64,000 bases of DNA from Pseudorhodoferax aquiterrae (lineage in GTDB: Bacteria > Pseudomonadota > Gammaproteobacteria > Burkholderiales > Burkholderiaceae_C). Location of the stretch: the NCBI RefSeq assembly GCF_014652235.1, contig NZ_BMYK01000021.1, forward strand, positions 54,122 through 118,121, in the 5' to 3' direction. Shown one piece after another: positions 1 to 8,968 of the stretch (position 1 is the first letter of the stretch; the number at the start of each line of letters is the position of its first letter). The notes under the pieces were generated by a model. It was not told the origin of the DNA and did not search any database. It saw nothing but the letters and a program-made list of their open reading frames with translations. The translations under genes and the position numbers were made by a program.

Positions 1-2
1 TG

Positions 3-2507
3 CGCGGCGAGCGCTTCGAGTACACCAACCGGCGCTTCCTCGCCATGCACGGCTACGACAGCGGCGACGACCTGGCCGGCAGCCCCTGGCGCGCGGCGTT
101 CGCGGTCGATGCGCACGCCATCCTGGCTGCGCCCCGGGCCACGCCGGCCAGCGCGGGGAAGGCGCACAGCACCCGCAAGAACGGCGAGCTGCTGCCGGTG
201 CTCGTGGCCTGCACCGCGGTGGAGCTGTCCGACGGTCCGGCCACGGTGGTGTTCCTGCAGGACATCTCGGACCTGGAACGCGCCGAGGCCGAACTGGTGC
301 AGGCGCGCGACGCGGCCGAGCAGGCCAGCCGCGCCAAGGCCGCCTTCGTCGCCAACATGAGCCACGAGGTCCGCACCCCGCTCAACGCCATCCTGGGCCT
401 GGCCTACCTGCTCGAACACGGATCGCTGCAGGGCGAGCCGCTGGACCTGGTGCGCAAGATCCACGCGGCCGGGCGCACGCTGCTGGGCACCATCAACCAC
501 GTGCTGGACATCTCCAAGATCGAGGCCGGCCGCCTGGAGATCGAGCGCGCGCCGTTCCGGCTCGACGAGGTCATCGACAACGTGGCCACCATCATGGGGG
601 CCAACGTCGGCGACAAGCCGCTGGAGCTCGTGATCTCGCCGCCGCCGCTGGGCGCAGGCCAGCTGATGGGCGACGCGTTGCGGCTGCAGCAGGTGCTCGT
701 GAACCTCACCGCCAACGCCATCAAGTTCACCGAACGCGGCCAGATCACCCTGCACACGGAGCTCGAGCACCGCGACCGCCGCCAGGTGCGGCTGCGCTTC
801 TCGGTGGCCGATTCGGGCATCGGCATCCCGGCCGACAAGGTGGGCGAGATCTTCGCCCCGTTCGCACAGGCCGACACCTCGACCACGCGGCGCTTCGGCG
901 GCACGGGCCTGGGCCTGGCGATCTGCCGGCAGCTGGTGGAACTCATGGGCGGGCAGATCGGCGTGCACAGCACGCCCGGCAAAGGCAGCACCTTCTGGTT
1001 CTCGCTGCCGTTCGAGCCGGCGCCGGCCACGCACTTCTCCTCGCCCGCCATGCTGCAGGTGCAGGCGCTGGTGGCAGACGACAACCCGCTCGTGTGCGAA
1101 GCCGCCGTCGCCACGGCGCGCGGGCTGGGCTGGCAGATGGATGCCGTGGCCTCGGGCAGCGACGCGCTGGCCTTCATCGAGCGGCGCCTGACGACGCAGG
1201 CCCTGCCCGACGTGGTGCTGCTGGACTGGCGCATGCCCGGCATGGACGGGCTGGCCGCCGCGCGGGCCATCCGTGCCACGGTGCCGCCCCACGCCTGCCC
1301 CATCGTCATCATGGTGACGGCCCATGCGCGCGGCGCGCTGCTGGCCGAGGCCGGCCCCGACCTCGTGGACGCCGTGCTGGACAAGCCGCTCACCGGCTCC
1401 AAGCTCTACGACGCGGTGGTGCAGGCGCAGCGCCGCCGCAGTGCCACGCCCGAGGCCCCGGTGGCCGGGCAGGCGGCGCAGGAGCAGCCGCTGGCCGGCT
1501 TGTCCATCCTGGTGGTGGACGACAGCGAGATCAACCGCGAGGTGGCGCAGCGCATCCTGCAGCGTGCCGGCGCTTGCGTGGTGCTGGCCAGCGATGGCCA
1601 ACAGGCGCTGGACCGGTTGGACGACAGCACGGCCCCGGCCGTGGACATCGTGCTGATGGATGTGCAGATGCCCGTCATGGACGGCATCGAGGCCACCCGC
1701 CGGCTGCGGCGCGCCTCACGGATGGCGCACCTGCCCGTGGTCGCCCTGACCGCCGGCGCCTTCAAGAGCCAGCAGGACGCGGCCTGGGCCGCGGGCATGA
1801 ACGGCTTCATCGGCAAGCCCTTCGACGTGGCCGAGGCCATCGCGCTGATCCGGCGCCTGACGGGGCGCGACGGCACGCCCGCGGCCGTGGCCGCGCCGGC
1901 AGCGCGGCGCGCGGCGCTGGCGCGGCCCGAACTGCCGGGCATCGACATGGCGCAGGGCCTGCAGATCTGGGCGGACGAGCGCGCCTACCGGCGCTTCCTC
2001 GCGCGCTTCCTCGACGAGCATGGCGCCAACGCCCAGGAGATCCGCAGCCTGCTGGCAGCCGGCGATGCCGAGCGGGCCGCTGCGCTGGCGCACCGTCTGC
2101 GCGGCGGCGCTGCCCACCTGGCCCTGCCGCAGACCACCGAGGCCGCGGCCGAGGTCGAGCTGGCGCTGCAACGCGGCCAGGATCCGACCGCGGCCCTGCA
2201 GCGGCTGGAGCAGGCACTGGCCACGGCCAGTGCCTCGGCGCGGCAGTTGCAAGCCACCGAGCCGGTCTCCGCACCGGCGGCACCGGCCGCAGCCGCCGCG
2301 CCGGCCACCGCGGCCAAACGGCAGCAGCTGCTGCAGGCCCTGCTGCGGGCGCTCGACGCCGACGACCCCGGCCCCGCCGAGGCCTTGCTGACCGCGCTGG
2401 GCCCGCAGCTTTCGCCCGCCGACCGGCAGGTCCTGCAGGACCTGCTGGACAGCTACGACTTCCGCGGCGGCGAGCGCTATGTGCGCCGCCTGCTCGACAA
2501 CCCATGA
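3..2507 (+). CDS. Hybrid sensor histidine kinase with two receiver domains and an HPt domain (5' end cut by window)
   Basis: The reading frame is open to the window edge and encodes PAS-like sequence (RGERFEYTNRRFLAMHGYD), so the gene is truncated; the ATG at 45 is internal. Domains in order, numbered from that ATG: PAS/PAC end (to about 80), HisKA with phospho-His 107 (NMSHEVRTPLN), HATPase (N box NLTANAIKF; G boxes DSGIGIP and GTGLGLAI), REC1 with Asp394 (LLDWRMPG), REC2 with Asp539 (LMDVQMPV) and HPt with His683 (LAHRLRGGAAHL). This is a complete BarA/ArcB-style phosphorelay in one membrane-associated or cytosolic kinase; its input domains lie outside the window. The HD-GYP regulator follows 20 bp downstream, so phosphotransfer to it and control of c-di-GMP is a reasonable inference. 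Confidence 0.93.
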   Translation, partial: RGERFEYTNRRFLAMHGYDSGDDLAGSPWRAAFAVDAHAILAAPRATPASAGKAHSTRKNGELLPVLVACTAVELSDGPATVVFLQDISDLERAEAELVQARDAAEQASRAKAAFVANMSHEVRTPLNAILGLAYLLEHGSLQGEPLDLVRKIHAAGRTLLGTINHVLDISKIEAGRLEIERAPFRLDEVIDNVATIMGANVGDKPLELVISPPPLGAGQLMGDALRLQQVLVNLTANAIKFTERGQITLHTELEHRDRRQVRLRFSVADSGIGIPADKVGEIFAPFAQADTSTTRRFGGTGLGLAICRQLVELMGGQIGVHSTPGKGSTFWFSLPFEPAPATHFSSPAMLQVQALVADDNPLVCEAAVATARGLGWQMDAVASGSDALAFIERRLTTQALPDVVLLDWRMPGMDGLAAARAIRATVPPHACPIVIMVTAHARGALLAEAGPDLVDAVLDKPLTGSKLYDAVVQAQRRRSATPEAPVAGQAAQEQPLAGLSILVVDDSEINREVAQRILQRAGACVVLASDGQQALDRLDDSTAPAVDIVLMDVQMPVMDGIEATRRLRRASRMAHLPVVALTAGAFKSQQDAAWAAGMNGFIGKPFDVAEAIALIRRLTGRDGTPAAVAAPAARRAALARPELPGIDMAQGLQIWADERAYRRFLARFLDEHGANAQEIRSLLAAGDAERAAALAHRLRGGAAHLALPQTTEAAAEVELALQRGQDPTAALQRLEQALATASASARQLQATEPVSAPAAPAAAAAPATAAKRQQLLQALLRALDADDPGPAEALLTALGPQLSPADRQVLQDLLDSYDFRGGERYVRRLLDNP

Positions 2508-2527
2508 CCGCGCCCCAAGGAGCCCCC

Positions 2528-3559
2528 ATGCAGCGCCGCCGGCCCATCCTGATCGTCGATGACGAACCGGCCAATCTCGCCACCCTGCGCCAGATCCTGG
2601 CCGACGAGCACCCGCTCGTGTTCGCCCGCGACGGCGCCGAGGCCCTGGCCGCCGCGCACAAGCACCAGCCGGCCTTGGTGCTGTTGGACATCCGCATGCC
2701 CGACATGGACGGCTATGCGCTGTGCCGCCGCCTGAAGGCCGAGCCGGCCACGCGCGACACGCCGGTGATCTTCGTGACCGCGCTGTCCGATGTCGGCGAC
2801 GAGGCCGCGGGCTTTGCCGCCGGGGGCGTGGACTACATCGTCAAGCCGGTGTCTGCGCCCATCGTGCGCGCCCGGGTGCGCACCCATTTGTCCCTGGTGC
2901 GCGCGACGGCGCTGGAGGCCAGCTACCGCACCGCCATCTTCATGCTGGGCGAGGCCGGCCACTACAACGACAACGACACCGGCGTGCACATCTGGCGCAT
3001 GGCGGCCTACGCCCGGCTGCTGGCCCAAGCCTGGGGCTGGGACCCGGAACAGGCGGCCATGCTGGAGCTGGCCGCCCCCATGCACGACACCGGCAAGATC
3101 GGCATTCCCCACACCATCCTGTGCAAGCCCGGCAAGCTCGACGAGGCCGAATGGGAAATCATGCGCACGCACCCGCGCATCGGCCACGACATCCTGGTCA
3201 AGAGCCGCGCGCCGGTGTTCCAGCTCGCGGCCGAGGTGGCGCTGGCCCACCACGAGCGCTGGGACGGCACGGGCTATCCGCAGGGGCTGGCCGGCAAGGA
3301 CATCCCGGAATCGGCGCGCATCGTCGCCATCGCCGACGTGTTCGACGCACTCAGCATGCGCCGGCCCTACAAGGAGCCCTGGCCGCTGGACCGCATCATG
3401 CAGGCGCTGCACGACGGCACCGGATCGCATTTCGATCCGGAGATGGCGCCCGTGTTCGCATCCATCCTGCCGCAGGTGCTGCAGGTCAAGCAGCGCTGGG
3501 ACCAGCGCGAGGCCGACGAGGGCGAGCCCTTCAGTGCCTCGGCGCTGCTGCCACCCTAG
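2528..3559 (+). CDS. RpfG-like response regulator: REC plus HD-GYP c-di-GMP phosphodiesterase
   Basis: The 343-residue protein starts with a receiver domain (LIVDDEPAN; phospho-acceptor Asp in LLDIRMPD), then an HD-GYP domain with the metal ligands MHDTGKIGIP and the signature HHERWDGTGYP. HD-GYP enzymes hydrolyse c-di-GMP. The ATG at 2528 has AAGGAG five bases upstream (2517-2522). An in-frame ATG at 2504 overlaps the kinase stop codon as ATGA and would add eight residues, but lacks such a site. It sits directly behind the hybrid kinase, probably as one operon. Its TAG overlaps the stop codon of the convergent flavoprotein gene by four bases. Confidence 0.94.
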   Translation: MQRRRPILIVDDEPANLATLRQILADEHPLVFARDGAEALAAAHKHQPALVLLDIRMPDMDGYALCRRLKAEPATRDTPVIFVTALSDVGDEAAGFAAGGVDYIVKPVSAPIVRARVRTHLSLVRATALEASYRTAIFMLGEAGHYNDNDTGVHIWRMAAYARLLAQAWGWDPEQAAMLELAAPMHDTGKIGIPHTILCKPGKLDEAEWEIMRTHPRIGHDILVKSRAPVFQLAAEVALAHHERWDGTGYPQGLAGKDIPESARIVAIADVFDALSMRRPYKEPWPLDRIMQALHDGTGSHFDPEMAPVFASILPQVLQVKQRWDQREADEGEPFSASALLPP

Positions 3560-4887
3560 GCGTCCCCAGGGTCAGCGCTCCGCATCGGCGCCCCGGCCGG
3601 CTCGCGCTGCGCCTCGCGCAGGTGGGCCAGCACGCCCTCGGCCGCCACCACCCCGCTGGCCAGGCAGGCCGTCAGCAGGTAGCCGCCCGTCGGAGCTTCC
3701 CAGTCCAGCATCTCGCCGGCGCAGAACACGCCGGGCAAGGCCTTGAGCATCAGGCCGGCGTCCAGCGCCTGCAGGGCCACGCCGCCTGCGGTGCTGATGG
3801 CCTCGGCCACCGGCCGCGGCGCAGCGAGTTGCAGCGGCACGGCCTTGATCGCCTGGGCCAGTGCAGCCGGGTCATGCAGGGTCTCGGGGGGCAGCACCTC
3901 GTGCAGCAGCGCCAGCTTGATGCCCTCCAGACCGAGCCGGCTTTTCAGATGGCTGGACAGCGAACGCGCGCCGCGTGGGTGGCGGCAGGCGGCCAGCACC
4001 TGCTCTGGCGTGCGGTCGGGCAGCAGGTCCAGCCACAGCCGGGCCTGGCCGGTGCGCGCGATCTCCTCGCGCAGCAGGCGCGATGCGGCATAGACCAGGC
4101 TGCCCTCGATGCCCGTGGCCGTGGCGACGAACTCGCCCTTGCGCGCGAACCAGCCGCCCTGGCCATCGGCGCAGCGCAGCGCGACCGACTTGAAGGGCTG
4201 GCCCGCAAAACGCTCGGCGAAATGCGCGCTCCAGGCCCCGCCGGCCGCAGCGCGCGGCGTGGGCCGCAGGTCGAAGCCGCAGTTGGCCGGGGCCAGCGGC
4301 GCGATCGCCACCTGGCGCGCGGCCAGCAGCGGCAGCCAGGCCGCATCCGAGCCCAGGCGTGGCCAGCTGGCGCCGCCCAGGGCCAGCACCGTGGCGGCCG
4401 GGTGCGTCTGCACGGCGCCGGCGGGTGTCTCGAACTGCAGGTCGCCGTCCGCGGTCCAGCCGGTCCAGCGGTGGCGCATGTGCAGGCGCACGCCGGCCGC
4501 GCGCAACCGGTGCAGCCAGGCGCGCAGCAGCGGCGCAGCCTTCATGTCGGTGGGGAACACGCGGCCCGAGGTGCCGACGAAGGTCGCCACGCCCAAGCCG
4601 GCAGCCCAGGCGCGCACGCCCTGCGCGTCGAGCCGCGCAAGCCAGCCGGCCACTGCGCCCTGCTGCGCGGCGTAGCGCGCGACGAAGCGCGCCGCGTCCT
4701 CGGAATGCGTGAGATTGAGGCCGCCCTTGCCGGCCAGCAGGAACTTGCGGCCGACCGAGGGCATGGCGTCGTAAAGGTCTACCGACAGGCCGGCGCCGGC
4801 CAGCCGCTCGGCCGCCATGAGCCCGGCCGGACCGCCGCCGACGACGGCGATGTGCGGGGTCTGCCTCATGTTCTGCGCGCCCTGCAT
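3556..4887 (-). CDS. BaiN/HI0933-family FAD-dependent flavoprotein (TIGR03862-like)
   Basis: The 443-residue protein opens with a dinucleotide-binding motif (AVVGGGPAGLMAAERL) followed by GRKFLLAGKGGLNLTHS, the hallmark of the HI0933/BaiN flavoprotein family, and ends with the C-terminal FAD segment GGVALQALDAGLMLKALPGVFCAGEMLDWEA (quoted here only for its AGEMLDWEA core). The family comprises cytosolic oxidoreductases whose substrates are mostly unknown; BaiN acts on bile acids but that role is not expected here. An internal ATG at 4869 (MRQTPH) is an equally plausible start. It is transcribed convergently with the HD-GYP gene and divergently from trxA. Confidence 0.88.
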   Translation of the reverse strand: MQGAQNMRQTPHIAVVGGGPAGLMAAERLAGAGLSVDLYDAMPSVGRKFLLAGKGGLNLTHSEDAARFVARYAAQQGAVAGWLARLDAQGVRAWAAGLGVATFVGTSGRVFPTDMKAAPLLRAWLHRLRAAGVRLHMRHRWTGWTADGDLQFETPAGAVQTHPAATVLALGGASWPRLGSDAAWLPLLAARQVAIAPLAPANCGFDLRPTPRAAAGGAWSAHFAERFAGQPFKSVALRCADGQGGWFARKGEFVATATGIEGSLVYAASRLLREEIARTGQARLWLDLLPDRTPEQVLAACRHPRGARSLSSHLKSRLGLEGIKLALLHEVLPPETLHDPAALAQAIKAVPLQLAAPRPVAEAISTAGGVALQALDAGLMLKALPGVFCAGEMLDWEAPTGGYLLTACLASGVVAAEGVLAHLREAQREPAGAPMRSADPGDA

Positions 4888-4899
4888 GGCGCCTGTTCA

Positions 4900-4929
4900 A
4901 TAGCCGTTTTGGCTATGGCGGCTATAGCC
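4900..4929. repeat. Triple ATAGCC/GGCTAT inverted-repeat cluster between flavoprotein gene and trxA
   Basis: ATAGCC (4900-4905), spacer GTTTT, GGCTAT (4911-4916), then the perfect 10-bp palindrome GGCTATAGCC (4920-4929). The half-site occurs four times in 30 bp between divergent genes. It could be an operator or a short dispersed repeat; the sequence does not decide. No clear -35/-10 pair for trxA was identified. Confidence 0.5.
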
Positions 4930-5011
4930 TTGGAGGCCCCGCCCGGGTACTTGGTTTCTGTCACAATGCCGCGACTTTAGCCGTACCGTATCACCATAAA
5001 GGAAGCGACCA

Positions 5012-5344
5012 ATGGCCAACGAATTGATCAAGCATGTGTCCGACGCGAGCTTTGAAGCCGATGTGCTGAAGTCGGCCACGCCCGTGTTGGTGGACTACTG
5101 GGCCGAGTGGTGCGGTCCCTGCAAGATGATCGCCCCGATCCTGGACGACGTCGCCACCGGCTATGCCGGCAAGCTGCAGATCGCCAAGATGAACGTGGAC
5201 GAGAACCGCGACATCCCCGCCAAGTTCGGCATCCGCGGCATCCCCACGCTGATGCTGTTCAAGGGCGGCGAGCTGTCTGCCACCAAGGTCGGCGCCATGA
5301 GCAAGGCCCAGCTGACCGCCTTCATCGACCAGCAGCTCGCCTGA
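5012..5344 (+). CDS. trxA: Thioredoxin 1
   Basis: A 110-residue single thioredoxin-fold protein with the active site WCGPC (Cys34/Cys37) and the cis-proline loop GIRGIPT. It reduces cytosolic protein disulfides and is itself reduced by thioredoxin reductase; it also donates electrons to PAPS reductase, whose gene cysH lies further along in this window. The length is normal for bacterial TrxA (about 108). AAAGGAAG lies just upstream of the ATG. It is followed by rho in the same orientation, a common order in Burkholderiales. Confidence 0.98.
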   Translation: MANELIKHVSDASFEADVLKSATPVLVDYWAEWCGPCKMIAPILDDVATGYAGKLQIAKMNVDENRDIPAKFGIRGIPTLMLFKGGELSATKVGAMSKAQLTAFIDQQLA

Positions 5345-5390
5345 GCACGCTCCCCTCGCCTGCCCGACCCGGTCTTCCACGCACCGGCAC

Positions 5391-5419
5391 CTCGGACAGG
5401 CGATCTTTCCTGTCATAAT
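5391..5419 (+). promoter_or_regulatory. Candidate rho promoter
   Basis: The 199-bp trxA-rho gap contains CGGACA (5393-5398) and CATAAT (5414-5419), separated by 15 bp. The -10 is good and the -35 poor, so the call rests mainly on the -10 and on its position about 125 bp upstream of rho. A long leader would fit the autogenous attenuation known for rho genes. Confidence 0.35.
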
Positions 5420-5543
5420 CCCCCGCAGTTCGCCGCACCCCCACCAGGGGCCAGCGGTTCGATTCCGGTGCAAGGCGCACGCCGCCTCCTCCGCACCACC
5501 TCCCCCGCGTAAGCCACCACGAACTCCCCGACGGAGTCATTCC

Positions 5544-6806
5544 ATGCACTTAAACGAACTCAAGGCTCTGCACGTGTCCGAAGTCCTGCGGCAGGCCGAG
5601 GAACTGGAGATCGAGAACACGGGCCGCATGCGCAAGCAGGAGCTGATGTTCGCGATCATCAAGAAGCGCGCGCGTGCCGGCGAGCAGGTGTTCGCCGACG
5701 GCGTGCTGGAGATCCTGCCCGACGGCTTCGGCTTCCTGCGCAGCCCGGACACGAGCTACACCGCCAGCACCGACGACATCTACATCAGCCCGAGCCAGGT
5801 GCGGCGCTTCAACCTGCACACCGGCGACATGATCGAGGGCGAGGTGCGCACGCCCAAGGACGGCGAGCGCTACTTCGCGCTGAACAAGCTGGACAAGGTC
5901 AACGGCGGCGGCCCCGAAGAGAACAAGCACAAGGTCATGTTCGAGAACCTGACCCCGCTGTTCCCCAAGGAGCAGATGAAGCTCGAGCGCGACATGAAGG
6001 GCGAGGAGAACATCACCGGCCGCATCATCGACATCGTCGCACCCATCGGCAAGGGCCAGCGCGCGCTGCTGGTGGCCCCGCCCAAGAGCGGCAAGACGGT
6101 CATGATGCAGCACATCGCGCACGCGATCTCGGCCAACTACCCGAACAGCCACATGATGGTGCTGCTGGTCGACGAGCGGCCGGAAGAAGTGACCGAGATG
6201 CAGCGCTCGGTCAAGGGCGAGGTGATCGCCTCCACCTTCGACGAGCCCGCCGCGCGCCACGTGCACGTGGCCGAGATGGTGATCGAGCGCGCCAAGCGCC
6301 TGGTCGAGCTCAAGAAGGACGTGGTGATCCTGCTGGACTCCATCACCCGCCTGGCGCGCGCCTACAACAACGTCGTGCCCTCCTCGGGCAAGGTGCTGAC
6401 CGGCGGTGTGGACTCCAACGCGCTGCAGCGTCCCAAGCGCTTCCTGGGCGCGGCCCGCAACGTGGAAGAAGGCGGCTCGCTGACCATCATCGGCACGGCG
6501 CTCGTGGACACCGGCAGCCGCATGGACGAGGTGATCTTCGAAGAGTTCAAGGGCACGGGCAACTGCGAGATCCACCTGGACCGCCGTTTGTACGAGAAGC
6601 GCGTGTTCCCCTCGATCCAGCTCAACCGCAGCGGCACGCGGCGCGAGGAACTGCTGCTGGCCCCCGAGATCCTGCAAAAGAGCCGCATCCTGCGCCAGTT
6701 CATGTACAACATGGACGAGATCGAATCGATGGAGCTCATGCTCAAGAACATGCGCGCGACGAAGACCAACACCGAGTTCTTCGACATGATGCGCAGAGGC
6801 GGCTGA
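5544..6806 (+). CDS. rho: Transcription termination factor Rho
   Basis: A 420-residue hexameric RNA helicase. The sequence shows the N-terminal helical domain, the cold-shock RNA-binding fold ([10 protein letters not shown] near residue 55), the Walker A loop PPKSGKT (about 180), Walker [15 protein letters not shown], and the C-terminal motor ending FFDMMRRGG. Length and motifs are typical and no insertion is seen. It terminates untranslated transcripts in the cytoplasm. It lies between trxA and rpmE2. Confidence 0.98.
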   Translation: MHLNELKALHVSEVLRQAEELEIENTGRMRKQELMFAIIKKRARAGEQVFADGVLEILPDGFGFLRSPDTSYTASTDDIYISPSQVRRFNLHTGDMIEGEVRTPKDGERYFALNKLDKVNGGGPEENKHKVMFENLTPLFPKEQMKLERDMKGEENITGRIIDIVAPIGKGQRALLVAPPKSGKTVMMQHIAHAISANYPNSHMMVLLVDERPEEVTEMQRSVKGEVIASTFDEPAARHVHVAEMVIERAKRLVELKKDVVILLDSITRLARAYNNVVPSSGKVLTGGVDSNALQRPKRFLGAARNVEEGGSLTIIGTALVDTGSRMDEVIFEEFKGTGNCEIHLDRRLYEKRVFPSIQLNRSGTRREELLLAPEILQKSRILRQFMYNMDEIESMELMLKNMRATKTNTEFFDMMRRGG

Positions 6807-6814
6807 CAGCCCCC

Positions 6815-6845
6815 GCCCGCGGATATGTGATAATCGCGGGCTTTT
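6815..6845 (+). promoter_or_regulatory. rpmE2 promoter element / overlapping hairpin after rho
   Basis: TGTGATAAT at 6826-6834 is an extended -10 (TGN plus GATAAT at 6829-6834) upstream of rpmE2. The same bases form the loop of a 7-bp hairpin, GCCCGCG (6815-6821) with CGCGGGC (6835-6841), followed by TTTT, which could instead terminate rho mRNA. Both readings are possible; I favour the promoter because the stem is short and the loop is 13 nt. Confidence 0.45.
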
Positions 6846-6869
6846 CGCGGCAAGTATCTTGGCTTTGGA

Positions 6870-6890
6870 TTGCATGAGAGGTTCATGCAA
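6870..6890 (+). repeat. Perfect inverted repeat in the rpmE2 leader
   Basis: TTGCATGA (6870-6877), spacer GAGGT, TCATGCAA (6883-6890): an uninterrupted 8-bp inverted repeat 41 bp before the rpmE2 start. It could be an operator (alternative L31 genes are Zur-controlled in some bacteria) or an RNA hairpin for autogenous control by L31. Neither is proven by the sequence. Confidence 0.6.
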
Positions 6891-6931
6891 GGCACGGGAC
6901 GGCTGCCGCAACTGAAACACAAGGAATTCCC

Positions 6932-7189
6932 ATGAAAGAAGGCATCCATCCGAACTACCGCGAAGTGGTGTTCCAGGACATGTCCAACAACTTCCAGTTC
7001 GTCACGCGTTCGTGCGTGAACACCAAGGAAACCATCAAGCTGGACGACGGCCGCGAACTGCCGCTGTTCAAGCTGGACACCTCGAGCGAATCGCACCCCT
7101 TCTACACCGGCACGCAGAAGTCGGTGGACAACATGGGTGGCCGCGTCGAGCGCTTCCGCAACCGCTTCGGCAAGACCGCTGCCAAGTAA
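6932..7189 (+). CDS. rpmE2: 50S ribosomal protein L31 type B
   Basis: An 85-residue L31 beginning [16 protein letters not shown] and carrying the type-B region [13 protein letters not shown]. It has only one cysteine (SCVNT), so it lacks the CxxC zinc site of type A L31. Type B proteins replace zinc-binding L31 at the central protuberance of the 50S subunit and are often induced by zinc limitation. AAGGAATT precedes the ATG. An intrinsic terminator follows, so this is a monocistronic unit or the last gene after rho. Confidence 0.97.
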   Translation: MKEGIHPNYREVVFQDMSNNFQFVTRSCVNTKETIKLDDGRELPLFKLDTSSESHPFYTGTQKSVDNMGGRVERFRNRFGKTAAK

Positions 7190-7215
7190 GCAGCTGTTCG
7201 CACGGCACGCAGCCC

Positions 7216-7249
7216 AAGGGCAGCCCGGTTCGACCGCGCTGCCCTTTTT
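7216..7249 (+). terminator. Intrinsic terminator after rpmE2
   Basis: AAGGGCAGC (7216-7224) pairs perfectly with GCTGCCCTT (7238-7246) and runs into TTTTT (7245-7249), 26 bp after the rpmE2 stop. Confidence 0.88.
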
Positions 7250-7276
7250 GCTGCCCTCCTCCATCTTTCCCGACCA

Positions 7277-8968
7277 GTGAACCAACCCAGCCCAGCCATC
7301 GTCGCCCAGAGTTCGGTCCGCCGCCTGCCGCGCTGGCCGCTGCTGCTGCTCTGTGCGGCCTATGTGCTGGCCGGGTTCGTCGGGCGCGACCCGCTCAAGA
7401 ACACCGACGTCGCCACCTTCGGCACCATGCTCGAGCTGGTGGCCGGCACCACCTCGTGGTGGGACCCCACGCTGATGGGCCAGCCCGAACCCGGCGTGCT
7501 GCTGCCGTTCTGGCTGGGTGCCGGCGCGCTGGCGCTGGCGCCGTCCTGGGTCGATCCGGCTTTCGCGGCGCGCATCCCCTTCATGCTGCTGCTGGCCGCG
7601 GCCCTGGCCTGCACCTGGTACGGCGTGTACTACCTGGCCCGCGCACCGCGGGCCCAGCCCGTGGCCTTCGCCTTCGGCGGCGAGGCCCGGCCGGCCGACT
7701 ACGCGCGCGCGCTGGCCGATGGTGGTCTGCTGGCCTTGCTGGCCTGCCTGGGCCTGGCCCAGCTCTCGCATGAAACCTCGCCGGCGCTGGTGCAGCTCAG
7801 CGGCGCGGCGCTGGTCTTCTTCGGCCTGGCGGCCCTGCCCTACCGCCGAGCCCAGGCGCTGGCCGCATTGGCCGCTGGCCTGTTCGGGCTGGCGCTGTCC
7901 GGCGCACCCACGGTCGCGGCGCTGCTGGGCCTGGGCGGCGCTGCCACCAGCCTGATCGAGCGCGGGGAAGACGATCGCCCGGCCGAGCGGCGCCATGCTG
8001 CACTCTGGGTGCTGGGGCTGACGCTGGCCGCCGCCGGTCTGGCCGTCGCGCTCGGCCTGTGGCAATGGCGCATTGCCTTGCCGGCGGCGCAGTGGAGCAC
8101 ATGGCGCAGCCTGGGCCGCCTGCTGCTGTGGTTCACCTGGCCGGTCTGGCCGCTGGCGCTGTGGACGCTGTGGCGCTGGCGCGGCCAACTGCTGGGCGGC
8201 CGGCCCGAGCGGCATTTCGCCATCCCGCTGTGGTTCCTGCTCGTGCTGCTGGGCGGCACGCTGGTGGCCCCGCCTTCCGACCGGGCGCTGCTGCTGGGCC
8301 TGCCGGCCATGGCGGCGCTGGCCGCCTTCGCGCTGCCGACCTTCGGCCGCAGCATGGGCGCGCTGATCGACTGGTTCACGCTGCTGTTCTTCTCCAGCTG
8401 CGCGATCACGATCTGGGTCATCTGGATCTCGCTGCAGACCGGCGTGCCGGCCAAGCCGGCCGCCAACGTCTTCAAGCTGGCGCCGGGCTTCGAACCCGTG
8501 TTCTCGCCGCTCGCCTTCGTGCTGGCCCTGCTGGCCACGGGGGTCTGGATCTGGCTGGTGCGCTGGCGCGTGGGCCGCCACCCGGCCGCGATCTGGAAGA
8601 GCCTGGTGCTGCCGGCCGGCGGCACGGCGCTGTGCTGGTTCCTGCTCATGACGCTGGGCCTGCCCACGCTGAACTACGCGCGCAGCTACGCGCCGCTGGT
8701 GCGCCTGGTGCAGGCCAGGATGCAGGGCCCGCAGGGCTGTGTGGAGATCCACGGCTTCACGCGCGCGCAGGTCGCGGCCTTCCGCTTCCATGGCGGCATG
8801 GACCTGCGGCCGGCCACGGACCAGCCTTCGGCCTGCCCCTGGCTGCTGGTGCACTCGGACGCCATCTCCACGCTGCGCGCCACGATCGGCGCCCAGCCCT
8901 GGACGCTGGTCGGCTCGGTGCGCCGCCCGGCCGACAAGGACGAGGACATGCTGCTGTTCCGGCGCTGA
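7277..8968 (+). CDS. Polytopic membrane protein, GT-C/ArnT-like glycosyltransferase candidate
   Basis: A 563-residue protein with about 10-12 hydrophobic segments from residue 20 on and a soluble C-terminal tail of about 110 residues (PQGCVEIHGF onward). The first external loop contains GRDPLKNTDVATFG, the acidic-loop position where GT-C enzymes of the PMT/ArnT type carry catalytic Asp/Glu. These enzymes move sugars from lipid carriers in the inner membrane; the acceptor is unknown here. The start is GTG at 7277, the only sensible start before the first membrane segment. The stop overlaps the MATE start by one base (TGATG), implying translational coupling. I cannot confirm transferase activity. 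Confidence 0.7.
   Translation: MNQPSPAIVAQSSVRRLPRWPLLLLCAAYVLAGFVGRDPLKNTDVATFGTMLELVAGTTSWWDPTLMGQPEPGVLLPFWLGAGALALAPSWVDPAFAARIPFMLLLAAALACTWYGVYYLARAPRAQPVAFAFGGEARPADYARALADGGLLALLACLGLAQLSHETSPALVQLSGAALVFFGLAALPYRRAQALAALAAGLFGLALSGAPTVAALLGLGGAATSLIERGEDDRPAERRHAALWVLGLTLAAAGLAVALGLWQWRIALPAAQWSTWRSLGRLLLWFTWPVWPLALWTLWRWRGQLLGGRPERHFAIPLWFLLVLLGGTLVAPPSDRALLLGLPAMAALAAFALPTFGRSMGALIDWFTLLFFSSCAITIWVIWISLQTGVPAKPAANVFKLAPGFEPVFSPLAFVLALLATGVWIWLVRWRVGRHPAAIWKSLVLPAGGTALCWFLLMTLGLPTLNYARSYAPLVRLVQARMQGPQGCVEIHGFTRAQVAAFRFHGGMDLRPATDQPSACPWLLVHSDAISTLRATIGAQPWTLVGSVRRPADKDEDMLLFRR

Noticed and set aside
2722..4980. Long plus-strand open frame running across the HD-GYP and flavoprotein genes
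   Set aside because: It overlaps two well-supported genes in other frames, and its product has no recognisable domain.
5448..5475. T-arm-like sequence GGTTCGATTCCGG in the rho leader
   Set aside because: Only the T-loop resembles a tRNA; no D-arm, anticodon arm or acceptor stem can be built around it.
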